Source of the DNA: Actinomycetota bacterium
Lineage (GTDB): Bacteria > Actinomycetota > Thermoleophilia > UBA2241
Length of the DNA: 7,827 nt
Assembly: GCA_003132645.1 (NCBI GenBank)
Contig: PKYM01000356.1
Location: forward strand, 1-7,827
Direction: 5' to 3'
The notes below the pieces were generated by a model. The model searched no databases and was not told where the DNA came from. It saw only the letters and a program-made list of their open reading frames with translations. The stretch's first letter is position 1. Each line of letters opens with the position of its first letter. The position numbers and the translations under genes are program-made. Below, piece after piece: positions 1 through 5,360 of this stretch.

Positions 1-90
1 CCGCACAGATACTCCGTAGACCGCGGCGCGCCTGCAATCGCCGACGGCCCATCCAGGGAGACAGCCTCACTCAGGGATATCGACGCGCGA

Positions 91-948
91 TCAACGCAGC
101 TGAACCGTCAGGTGAGCCAGCCACTCCTTCACGTCGGTGGCGACCTGCTCGTGGCCGAGGTCGTTGTGCGGTTCGTGGTGGACGCCGGGGTAGATCCGCA
201 GCGTCTTGTCCGGACTGGACGCCGTCTCGAACAGCGCCTGCGCCCCTGCGGGACGGTTCAGCGGATCGGCCCCGCCGTGCAGCACGAGCAGCGGCAGATC
301 GATACTCGCCATGCCCTCGTTCACGCGGCGCACGGTCGCGAGACTCTCGGCCCCCCAGCGCACGGTCGCGCGCGACGTGAGCATAGGGTCGGCTCGCGCC
401 GCCTCCAGTGCTTGGGGGTCGCGGGTCAGAGAGCCGGCGTCGATCCCCAGGTCCACCGTGAGCCGGGGCGTCACTCGCGACAGGACCCGGGCCATGATCA
501 CCTGATAGGGCCTGCCGACCCCCGCGGGCTGCAGAGCCACACCGCTCACGATCGCGCCGGCGAGCCCTTTGGGATGCTCCAGCAGGTAGTCGAGCACGAC
601 CAGCGAGCCCATGCTGTGGCCGTAGACCACGATCGGCGACCCGGGCGCCCGCTCCGCGACCATGTCAAGAAAGGCGCGGAGGTCCTCGCGATAGTCGGCC
701 CAGCGATCGACGTAGACCCGTGGGCCCGGCGAGCGGCCGTGTCCGCGCTGGTCGTAGCCGTAGACCGCGTAGCCGTCGTCGACCAGCGGGCGGACGAGAT
801 TCATGTACCGGCCGCTGTGCTCGCCGACACCGTGGACGAGAGCGACCACCGCCCGCGGTGTCAACGCCGGTTCGCAACCGGGTCGCCAGCACTGCCAGTA
901 GAGCTCCAGACCGCGAGCCCCGGCGAAGCGGCCTTCTGCGTGCTGCAT
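91..948 (-). CDS. Alpha/beta hydrolase, monoacylglycerol lipase-like
   Basis: A 285-residue serine hydrolase of the monoacylglycerol lipase/lysophospholipase (Hydrolase_4) group, expected to cleave acyl esters. Visible features are the oxyanion-hole segment HGVGEHSGRY (39-48), the block YDQRGHGRS (65-73), the nucleophile elbow GHSMG (110-114, Ser112), the acid in LHGGADP (Asp228), and the catalytic His in PGVHHEPH (probably His258). The triad is complete and the length normal for the family. There is no signal peptide, so it is probably cytoplasmic. I chose the ATG at 948: GTGGGGGTC lies just upstream and family members begin close to the EGRF..GLELYWQ segment. An in-frame TTG at 996 would add 16 residues but lacks a ribosome-binding site. 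It is the last gene of the minus-strand series. The natural substrate is unknown; family assignment is firm. Confidence 0.93.
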   Translation of the reverse strand: MQHAEGRFAGARGLELYWQCWRPGCEPALTPRAVVALVHGVGEHSGRYMNLVRPLVDDGYAVYGYDQRGHGRSPGPRVYVDRWADYREDLRAFLDMVAERAPGSPIVVYGHSMGSLVVLDYLLEHPKGLAGAIVSGVALQPAGVGRPYQVIMARVLSRVTPRLTVDLGIDAGSLTRDPQALEAARADPMLTSRATVRWGAESLATVRRVNEGMASIDLPLLVLHGGADPLNRPAGAQALFETASSPDKTLRIYPGVHHEPHNDLGHEQVATDVKEWLAHLTVQLR

Positions 949-996
949 GGCTTGACCCCCACTGACGACCCGCGCGCCTGCGCGCAACGTCGTCAA

Positions 997-1071
997 GCCT
1001 AACGCCCTCGACTGGGGCAGTTCACGACAGAGACGGAAGTGTCTTACTTCAGAGTTGAAGTCACACTGCGA
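997..1071. other. Gap with two alternative small hairpins
   Basis: This intergenic stretch lies between the hydrolase start region and the doubtful small ORF. It holds two overlapping perfect inverted repeats. GAAGT (1036-1040) pairs with ACTTC (1046-1050), and ACTTCA (1046-1051) pairs with TGAAGT (1056-1061), so they cannot form together. Neither is followed by a T-run on either strand, so neither is a standard intrinsic terminator. GTTAGGC, read on the minus strand at 1003-997, matches an attC core heptamer, but no paired arms accompany it. Confidence 0.3.
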
Positions 1072-1260
1072 TCACAGGTAGTGCAGCAATGCGATTGCGA
1101 TGCTGGGTAGACCAGCGACCAGAGGGTAGATGCAATTGAGCCGCGAGCGGGTCTCCGAGTCGACCGGATCGTCGGATTGCCGGTCTGCCGCAGGCGCCGG
1201 TAGCTGCGTCATCGCCGCCCGGGACGGATAGCTGCCGCCGACGAACAGCGATCCGGACAT
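1072..1260 (-). CDS. Doubtful small membrane ORF, unknown function
   Basis: This is a 62-codon frame I do not recognise. Its C-terminal third is hydrophobic (roughly residues 41-62, from LNCIYPLVAG to the final LLHYL) and could be one membrane-spanning segment behind a polar, proline- and aspartate-rich N-terminal part. The frame is open upstream to a TGA at 1315-1317, and the part above the ATG is also fairly apolar (ADHGLGVIMSG). No good ribosome-binding site precedes the ATG. It overlaps by 52 nt the open frame that continues past the lipoprotein stop. It may be a real short gene, a remnant of a decayed cassette gene, or chance. The only evidence is hydrophobicity and lack of stops. Confidence 0.27.
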   Translation of the reverse strand: MSGSLFVGGSYPSRAAMTQLPAPAADRQSDDPVDSETRSRLNCIYPLVAGLPSIAIALLHYL

Positions 1261-1412
1261 GATGACACCGAGCCCATGATCGGCATATTGGAAGAGACGA
1301 TCCGCAGATGGTGGTCACCGACCAGGGCGATCACCTGCTGCTCGAGCCGCTTGGCCTTCTCGAGCTCCTTCTTCGAAAGGAGCGCGCTGGGCGAGGGAGT
1401 CGCTGTGGGGCC
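1209..1412 (-). pseudogene. Downstream half of the lipoprotein frame after an in-frame TAG
   Basis: After the TAG at 1413-1415 the same frame runs 67 more codons to TGA 1209-1211. The first about 40 residues look like real protein: a proline/threonine/serine linker (GPTATPSPSALL), a charged helix (SKKELEKAKRLEQQ), then VIALVGDHH and a strand LRIVSS. In ExbD/TolR-like domains a helix followed by such a strand is what should come after the 'GG.VW' strand. The last about 20 residues, rich in Cys, Ser and Arg, look like noise, so the original end was probably nearer 1290. It has no start signal of its own. Readings are a nonsense mutation, a base error in the assembly, or chance. Confidence 0.4.
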
Positions 1413-1628
1413 CTAGCCAGAGAGAAGCCAGACCCGCCCACCCTGCTTTTGCAGTTCGGCCAGTCGGGCGTCGAGCTGCGCGACGCTGACCGACTGCCCG
1501 TCGACAGTGATGCCGAATGGCGAGACGGCAATGTGCAAGACAAGACCGCCGCTCGCGACGTTCCCTCCCCCGCAGGCGACCAGGAACGTCGCCGACAGGA
1601 GCGCTACCACAAGAGCAAGAACCTTCAA
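1413..1628 (-). CDS. Small lipoprotein, ExbD-like periplasmic part, probably truncated
   Basis: The 71 codons start at TTG, with GGGGAGG about 11 nt upstream. Residues 1-18 form a hydrophobic signal segment ending in lipobox LVAC with Cys19, so the product should be a lipid-anchored envelope protein. The mature part reads GITVDGQSVSVAQLDARLAE and then GGRVW. This resembles the periplasmic ExbD/TolR-like fold (short strand, 'VDG..V...L...L..L' helix, strand), and small lipoproteins of this type exist, to my recollection. The family link is from memory and moderate. The frame ends at TAG 1413-1415, yet the same frame stays open to 1209 and continues in protein-like fashion (helix around KKELEKAKRLEQQ, strand around LRIVSS), as the family's second half would. 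The gene therefore looks interrupted by one stop codon, unless the short form is the real product. It directly follows the attC site, as a cassette gene would. Confidence 0.62.
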   Translation of the reverse strand: MKVLALVVALLSATFLVACGGGNVASGGLVLHIAVSPFGITVDGQSVSVAQLDARLAELQKQGGRVWLLSG

Positions 1629-1654
1629 GCCCCCACACGCCTCCCCGCAATGTC

Positions 1655-1714
1655 ACCCAACGCTCCGGTTCAGCGGCGGCGTGAAACGCCGTCCGCTGCA
1701 ACCGGTTGTTATGT
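1655..1714 (-). other. attC: Integron attC recombination site (candidate)
   Basis: Read on the minus strand, this 60-bp element has all the parts of an attC site. The right core box at 1661-1655 is GTTGGGT, a perfect match to GTTRRRY. The left box at 1714-1708 is ACATAAC, one mismatch from RYYYAAC. The arms between are almost fully complementary: CCGGTT (1665-1670) with AACCGG (1700-1705), CAGCGG (1671-1676) with CCGCTG (1693-1698), CGGCG (1677-1681) with CGCCG (1687-1691), loop at 1682-1686. Two bases on one arm are unpaired, 1699 and 1692, separated by six paired bases. In known attC sites such extrahelical bases on the L'' side set strand choice and orientation. The exchange point would lie between 1661 and 1660. 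The polarity fits an MDR oxidoreductase cassette upstream and a lipoprotein cassette downstream. Confidence 0.78.
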
Positions 1715-1730
1715 CGCGGATTCACGCAAC

Positions 1731-1745
1731 CCCCCAAATCGGGGG
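1731..1745. terminator. Weak G/C hairpin after the MDR oxidoreductase gene
   Basis: Five C (1731-1735) and five G (1741-1745) flank a five-base loop, about 60 nt past the oxidoreductase stop on the minus strand. The stem is strong but short, and on the minus strand it is followed by GTTGCG rather than a T-run. It might slow or end transcription before the attC site, but it is not a convincing rho-independent terminator. Confidence 0.25.
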
Positions 1746-1805
1746 AAGACCAGAACCGCCAAGGGCTGCCGTGCGCCCCCGCGCTCCAGTACGTCGTCTC
1801 GGCGT

Positions 1806-2771
1806 TCACGCCATCGTGACGATGATCTTGCCCCTATGATCGCCCGTGCCAAAGAGCCGAAAGGCTTCCGGCAGATCGGCCAGCTTGTACGGCCCGTCTA
1901 ACACCGGTTGCAGCTTGCCGGCTTCGAACAGCTCGTTCATGTAGGCGAGGTCCTTGTTGGGTTTCAGGCCAACGACACGCATGTGCTTGTGGTGAAGCCG
2001 CGCCAGCAACGGACCCAGGACCAGGGTCTGCAGCAGGCGCGGGATGCTGCCGCCAACGGTGGCATACGTGCCGTTGAGATTCAGTGCCCGTGCGTAGGCA
2101 AATGGCGACCGATTGGTCTTCACATCAAGGATCAGGTCATAGCACTTGCCACCCTCGGTGAAGTCTTCCTTGAGGTAGTCAACGACGTGGTCCGCGCCCA
2201 TGGCATGCAACATGTCCAGTTTGCCGGGCTTGTCGACCACGGTCACCTCAACGCCGTAGAGCCTGGCTATCTGCAAGGCGAACGTACCAACGCCCCCGCC
2301 TGCCCCGTTCAGGAGCACCTTCTGGCCGGACCCGATCCGGCCCGCATCAATGAGGCCCTGTACCGCCAGCATGCCTGCCTGCGGGATGGCCGCGGCCTGC
2401 TCGAAGGTCATTCCGGCCGGTTTGTGCGCGAGGCCGGCCTCCGGCGCACAGACGTATTCGGCAAACGCGCCGAAACCGCTGCTGCTCAGATCGCCGTAGA
2501 CCTCATCACCCGGCTGGAACGCTCTGACATCTCCGCCCACGGCTTCAACACGCCCGGCGATATCACAGCCAAGGATATGCACCCTCGGCCTGAGCAGACC
2601 GCCGAGCATGCGATTCTCCGGCGACCCCCGCAACATCCCCCAGTCCCAATCGTTGACGGAGGCGGCAAGCACACGGACCAGGACCTGATCGGCTTTGGGC
2701 GTGGGCTTTGCCACGTCTCTCAGTTCCAAGACGTCGGGCGTCCCGTAGCTGTCCATGACGACTGCCTTCAT
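1806..2771 (-). CDS. Zinc-independent MDR oxidoreductase (quinone oxidoreductase-like)
   Basis: This 321-residue medium-chain dehydrogenase/reductase probably reduces quinones, enones or aldehydes with NAD(P)H in the cytoplasm. It has the GroES-like N-terminal domain (MKAVVMDSYG, LVRVLAASVN, then GCDIAGRVEAVG at 68-79), PGDEVYGD (87-94), and the Rossmann motif GAGGGVGTFALQ (156-167). GADHVVDY and YDLILD follow in the nucleotide-binding domain. The Cys/His pattern of zinc alcohol dehydrogenases is missing, as in the QOR branch. I chose the ATG at 2771 because MKAVV is the standard family start and GGGACGA lies just upstream; a GTG at 2810 would add 13 untypical residues. Codon use looks less G/C-biased than in the plus-strand paralogue at 5361-6371. 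With an attC site 92 nt past its stop, it could be a captured cassette gene. The substrate is unknown. Confidence 0.93.
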   Translation of the reverse strand: MKAVVMDSYGTPDVLELRDVAKPTPKADQVLVRVLAASVNDWDWGMLRGSPENRMLGGLLRPRVHILGCDIAGRVEAVGGDVRAFQPGDEVYGDLSSSGFGAFAEYVCAPEAGLAHKPAGMTFEQAAAIPQAGMLAVQGLIDAGRIGSGQKVLLNGAGGGVGTFALQIARLYGVEVTVVDKPGKLDMLHAMGADHVVDYLKEDFTEGGKCYDLILDVKTNRSPFAYARALNLNGTYATVGGSIPRLLQTLVLGPLLARLHHKHMRVVGLKPNKDLAYMNELFEAGKLQPVLDGPYKLADLPEAFRLFGTGDHRGKIIVTMA

Positions 2772-2852
2772 GCGCTCGTCCCGATGCTCCTGGATCTCCG
2801 ACACCGCCACGACTCTGCATGTACGCTTGAGGCACGCCAGCGATCGAGCGCG

Positions 2853-2870
2853 GCATAACAGTGATTATGC
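2853..2870. promoter_or_regulatory. Palindromic operator candidate upstream of the MDR gene
   Basis: GCATAA (2853-2858) and TTATGC (2865-2870) form a perfect 6-bp inverted repeat with a 6-base spacer, 82 nt upstream of the oxidoreductase ATG. On the minus strand one arm contains CATAAT (2869-2864), a 5/6 match to a -10 box, so a bound regulator could block a promoter here. No good -35 box is visible at the right spacing. It sits in the 199-nt gap between the NTF2-like gene and the oxidoreductase, where nothing else is evident. Confidence 0.35.
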
Positions 2871-2970
2871 GGACTGTGTAACCTTCGCCGAAGCCTATGC
2901 TCTTCCACATGACAGGTCACGCGACGCTGGGCCACCTCTGTACCCGATGCGACTGCTTCCTTCGAGATCC

Positions 2971-3348
2971 CTACTCGGCGAGCATGAAGTACTCGACGAA
3001 CTCGCGCACGCGGCCGTCGCCGCTCAGCGTTACCAGCCAGAGGTTATGAAACTCTTCAGCCCCCGGCGCTCCCGCCGTGCCTTTCGGGTAACACGTGACC
3101 GCCCGCACGACGTAGAGGTCGCCCTCCCGGGCGACGACTTGGTAGTCGAACGTCCAGGGGAGGCGCGACTCCCCCTGCTCCAGCCAGAAGGCAGACAGCG
3201 CTTCGATGCCCACGAGCGGTTCATTGAAAGGAGCGGTGTAGTAGCGCACATCGCTGGTGAACAGAGCGGCGATGGCTGCCGGGTCGTCGGAGAGCCAAGC
3301 GGCCCGGTAGCGCTTGAGCCAGCGGTCGATGTCGGTCGTGTCGATCAT
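2971..3348 (-). CDS. NTF2/SnoaL-like domain protein
   Basis: This 125-residue single-domain protein has the features of the NTF2-like/SnoaL superfamily: helix IDRWLKRYRAAWLSDDPAAIAALF, then TSDVRYYTAPFNEPLVGIEAL, and the late strands FDYQVVAREGDLYVVRAV, FHNLWLVTLSGDGRVREFVEYF. In this fold a cone-shaped pocket binds small ligands; members range from polyketide cyclases and limonene-epoxide-type hydrolases to proteins without known activity. I cannot assign catalytic residues. The ATG overlaps the stop of the upstream acetyltransferase (ATGA, 4 nt), so translation is probably coupled and the two may share a pathway. There is no signal peptide or membrane segment. The fold call is solid; function is unknown. 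Confidence 0.85.
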   Translation of the reverse strand: MIDTTDIDRWLKRYRAAWLSDDPAAIAALFTSDVRYYTAPFNEPLVGIEALSAFWLEQGESRLPWTFDYQVVAREGDLYVVRAVTCYPKGTAGAPGAEEFHNLWLVTLSGDGRVREFVEYFMLAE

Positions 3349-3884
3349 GAGAAGGTGTCCTTCCCGCCGCCCTCGCGCCTGTCACCGTCACTGACGGCCA
3401 ACGCCAGCTCCATGAAGACCGTGACCCGCAGCACGTCGGGCGGCACCTCGTAGTACGGCCCCGTCTTGACAAAGCCCAGCGAGGCATACAGGCGGCGCGA
3501 GGCGTCGAGGAAGGTTCCCGTATCGAGCCGCATGAGACGGTAGCCCATGGCGCGGGCCTCGTCGATCGCTTGCACGGCGAGCGCCCTGCCGGCGCCCTTG
3601 CCCCGGCACACCGGTCGGACGTAGAGCCGCTTGAGCTCGCAGACGCCCTCGTCTTGCATGGGCCGCAGCGCGACGCAGCCGACGGCGCTGCCGGCATCGT
3701 CGTAGGCCAGCCACATGCGTCCCCGCGGAGGGCCGAACGCACCCGGCAACCCCCCGAGCTCGGCCTCGATGGATTGGTAGCCCATGTCGATGTCGCGGTC
3801 GTTCACCAAGAAGTCGAACCACTCGCGCAGCAGGCCTCGAAACGCCTCGAGCTGCTCGGCTGTGGACGGCTGGATGATCTGCAT
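3345..3884 (-). CDS. GNAT-family N-acetyltransferase
   Basis: This 179-residue protein transfers an acetyl group from acetyl-CoA to an unknown amine. The GNAT core is clear: strand and turn MWLAYDDAGSAVGCVALRPM (57-76), ELKRLYVRP (83-91) entering motif A, with the pyrophosphate-binding loop RGKGAGRAL (94-102), then helix AVQAIDEARAMGY. The late block SRRLYASLGFVKTGPYY (129-145) is typical of motif B. The first about 50 residues, including EWFDFLVNDRDIDMGYQ, are common in a small GNAT subgroup of the same length. The charged glycine-rich C-terminal tail (DGDRREGGGKD) reaches the overlap with the NTF2-like gene. It is the first gene of the minus-strand series and is divergent from the TetR gene, 168 nt away; a poor ribosome-binding site precedes the ATG. 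Family call firm, substrate unknown. Confidence 0.92.
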   Translation of the reverse strand: MQIIQPSTAEQLEAFRGLLREWFDFLVNDRDIDMGYQSIEAELGGLPGAFGPPRGRMWLAYDDAGSAVGCVALRPMQDEGVCELKRLYVRPVCRGKGAGRALAVQAIDEARAMGYRLMRLDTGTFLDASRRLYASLGFVKTGPYYEVPPDVLRVTVFMELALAVSDGDRREGGGKDTFS

Positions 3885-3953
3885 TGCTGGAGTCTACCCG
3901 AGCGGCAAGGAGCAGCAGAAGAGCTGCCAAGGTCACTCAGTCGCGGCTATCTC

Positions 3954-3983
3954 TTGACAGAATGCGTGTCGGCGCCGGATGAT
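3954..3983 (+). promoter_or_regulatory. Predicted sigma-70-type promoter of the TetR gene
   Basis: TTGACA (3954-3959) is a perfect -35 box. GATGAT (3978-3983), 18 nt further on, is a 4/6 match for -10. Transcription would start near 3990, inside the dyad operator and about 60 nt before the TetR ATG. The -10 box is weak, so exact positions are uncertain. Confidence 0.42.
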
Positions 3984-3989
3984 GTACTC

Positions 3990-4008
3990 GTATACGATAT
4001 TCGTTTAC
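3990..4008. promoter_or_regulatory. TetR-type operator, 19-bp imperfect dyad
   Basis: The arms GTAnACGA (3990-3997) and TCGTnTAC (4001-4008) are reverse complements around a three-base centre. A second, perfect 10-bp palindrome, TCGTATACGA, covers 3988-3997. The site lies just after the predicted -10 box and 45 nt before the TetR start codon, the usual place for an autorepression operator. Its local AT content stands out from the GC-rich surroundings. It may also act on the divergent acetyltransferase gene, whose ATG is about 105 nt away. Confidence 0.55.
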
Positions 4009-4052
4009 AAGGATTAGCAGGCGATAAGACGACTCCACAAAAGAGGAACGCC

Positions 4053-4592
4053 ATGCCGGCCAGCAAAGACGAGATCGCCGCCAGGTTCATGGAACTGGCC
4101 TTCCGCTACGGGTACCGCCGCACCGCGGTCGAGGACGTGGCGCGCGAGCTGCACATCTCCAAGAAGACGGTCTACGAGCATTTCGCGAGTAAGGCCGACC
4201 TGCAGCGTTACGCGACCGAGCTGGGCGCCCGCCGGCAGCGCGCCCGGGTCGAGTCGCTGCTCACCGACACGACGGTCCTGGGCCGCGTGCAGCAGGCGAT
4301 CGGCGTGGCCTTGTCCGACGCGCGGGCGTTCTTCGAGTCGCAGCCGAACGCCGAGTTGGTCGAGATTCCCGAGCTCACGGCGCAGATCAACGACCTGGTG
4401 TTCGTGCCGATGGTGCGCGACCTGCTGGTCGAGGGTGTGGCGGCCGGCGAGTTCGATGTCTCAGACCCCGAGATGACGGCGGCCTTCTTCGTCGCCATGG
4501 GGACCGAAGCTGTGCGCATGATCCGCGACGATCCGGCGTGCCGCCCCGAGCCGCTACTGCTCGAGTCGGTGCGACGCATCGTCGGAGGGTGA
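4053..4592 (+). CDS. TetR/AcrR-family transcriptional regulator
   Basis: This 179-residue protein has the N-terminal TetR DNA-binding domain: helix IAARFMELAFRYGYRRTAVEDVA, then the helix-turn-helix ELHISKKTVYEHFASKADL (about 31-50), with the near-universal TVY.HF.SK signature. The C-terminal part (about 60-179) is helical, varied in sequence, and should form the ligand pocket and dimer interface. The chosen ATG has AAGAGGAA at the right spacing; the frame is open further upstream, but that stretch covers the promoter and operator. It probably represses itself through the dyad at 3990-4008 and also the flavodoxin gene 25 nt downstream, possibly the whole plus-strand cluster. The inducer is unknown; the company of redox enzymes suggests a reactive carbonyl, quinone or xenobiotic. 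Confidence 0.94.
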   Translation: MPASKDEIAARFMELAFRYGYRRTAVEDVARELHISKKTVYEHFASKADLQRYATELGARRQRARVESLLTDTTVLGRVQQAIGVALSDARAFFESQPNAELVEIPELTAQINDLVFVPMVRDLLVEGVAAGEFDVSDPEMTAAFFVAMGTEAVRMIRDDPACRPEPLLLESVRRIVGG

Positions 4593-4617
4593 GGAGAGGC
4601 AGGAGGCAGAAGAAGTC

Positions 4618-5151
4618 ATGAACGGGAAGTTGCTGGTGGCCTACGTCACGCGATACGGCTCGACGGCGGAGGTGGCCGAAGCGGTCGGCGCGCGCCTGCG
4701 CGAGCGGGGATTCGACGTCGACGTGAAACCGGTCAAGCAGGCGAGCTCGCTCGACGGCTACGACGCCGTCGTCTTCAGCACGCCGTTCTACCTGGGCGCG
4801 ATGCTCAAGGAGGGGCGCGCCTGGCTCGAGAGCCAGAGGGCGGCGCTCGAAGCCAGGCCGAACGCGATCTTCGCGTTCGGCCCCACGAGCGCCGCCGACG
4901 ACCTTGCCGAGACGGCCAAGCAGCTCGACAAGACACTCGTGGAGCTGTCCTGGCTCAGACCGGTGACGGCGCGCATGTTCGTAGGCGCCTATGACCCGGC
5001 GAAGCTGCGCTTCGCCGACCGGCTCCTCACAAAGCTGCCGGCGAGCCCGCTCCACGGCCTGGGAGCGCACGACGATCGGGACTGGCGGGCGATCGGTGAG
5101 TGGGCGGACGAGACCGCCGAGGCGTTGAAGGCGCCGGCAGCGGCGCGTTAG
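4618..5151 (+). CDS. Flavodoxin-domain protein (HemG-like group)
   Basis: This 177-residue protein should bind FMN and act as a flavin redox protein. The first strand and phosphate loop, LLVAYVTRYGSTAEVAEAV (5-23, loop TRYGSTA at 11-17), match flavodoxins. The isoalloxazine-side loop is DAVVFSTPFYLGAMLKEGRAWL (49-70), and FAFGPT (85-90) fits the third nucleotide-side strand. The C-terminal DDRDWRAIGEWADE (152-165) is typical of the small flavodoxin-domain group related to protoporphyrinogen oxidase HemG, many of which sit next to regulators and have no proven substrate. AGGAGGCAGAAG gives a strong ribosome-binding site. It lies 25 nt after the TetR gene, so it is probably cotranscribed. The next gene is 209 nt away, with no convincing promoter or terminator seen between. 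HemG activity should not be assumed. Confidence 0.9.
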   Translation: MNGKLLVAYVTRYGSTAEVAEAVGARLRERGFDVDVKPVKQASSLDGYDAVVFSTPFYLGAMLKEGRAWLESQRAALEARPNAIFAFGPTSAADDLAETAKQLDKTLVELSWLRPVTARMFVGAYDPAKLRFADRLLTKLPASPLHGLGAHDDRDWRAIGEWADETAEALKAPAAAR

Positions 5152-5360
5152 AGCTCGCTGCCTGGTCTGGCGCGCGGCTGGAGCGCATCGAGCAGTTGTT
5201 GACGAGGTGGGACGACCGGGTGCCGAGTGTCGCTGTGGCCACTCACGGCGATCGCGAAGGATTCACCCCCCGTGGGTCCATGCGAACGTTGGTCGGTCAT
5301 CGTGTAGAGCACGTAGCCTTACCGGAGCCCGCGCAAACTACAGACCACGAGGAGAGAGCC

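Noticed and set aside
1..90. Possible minus-strand gene start (ATG at 52) running off the window edge
   Set aside because: Only 17 codons are visible, with an Arg-rich composition and no clear start signal.
112..1002. Long plus-strand frame opposite the hydrolase
   Set aside because: It is the antisense shadow of the gene with the complete catalytic triad. Its composition is rich in Arg, Val, His and Gln, typical of antisense frames in GC-rich DNA.
997..1060. Second attC site before the hydrolase gene (GTTAGGC core at 1003-997 with CTTCAAC at 1060-1054, minus strand)
   Set aside because: The heptamer is a perfect core, but the sequences between the boxes are not complementary to each other. 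The core alone is expected by chance about once per kilobase on one strand.
1047..1064. 18-bp near repeat of 7552-7569 (CTTCAnAGnTGAAGTCAC in both)
   Set aside because: Two mismatches in 18 is about what chance gives for some pair in a window this long, and the shared part is itself palindromic; the contexts are unrelated.
1315..1809. 164-codon minus-strand frame covering the attC and the lipoprotein
   Set aside because: Its translation across the palindrome only reflects the repeat, and the rest is out of frame with the lipobox protein. No start signal is seen.
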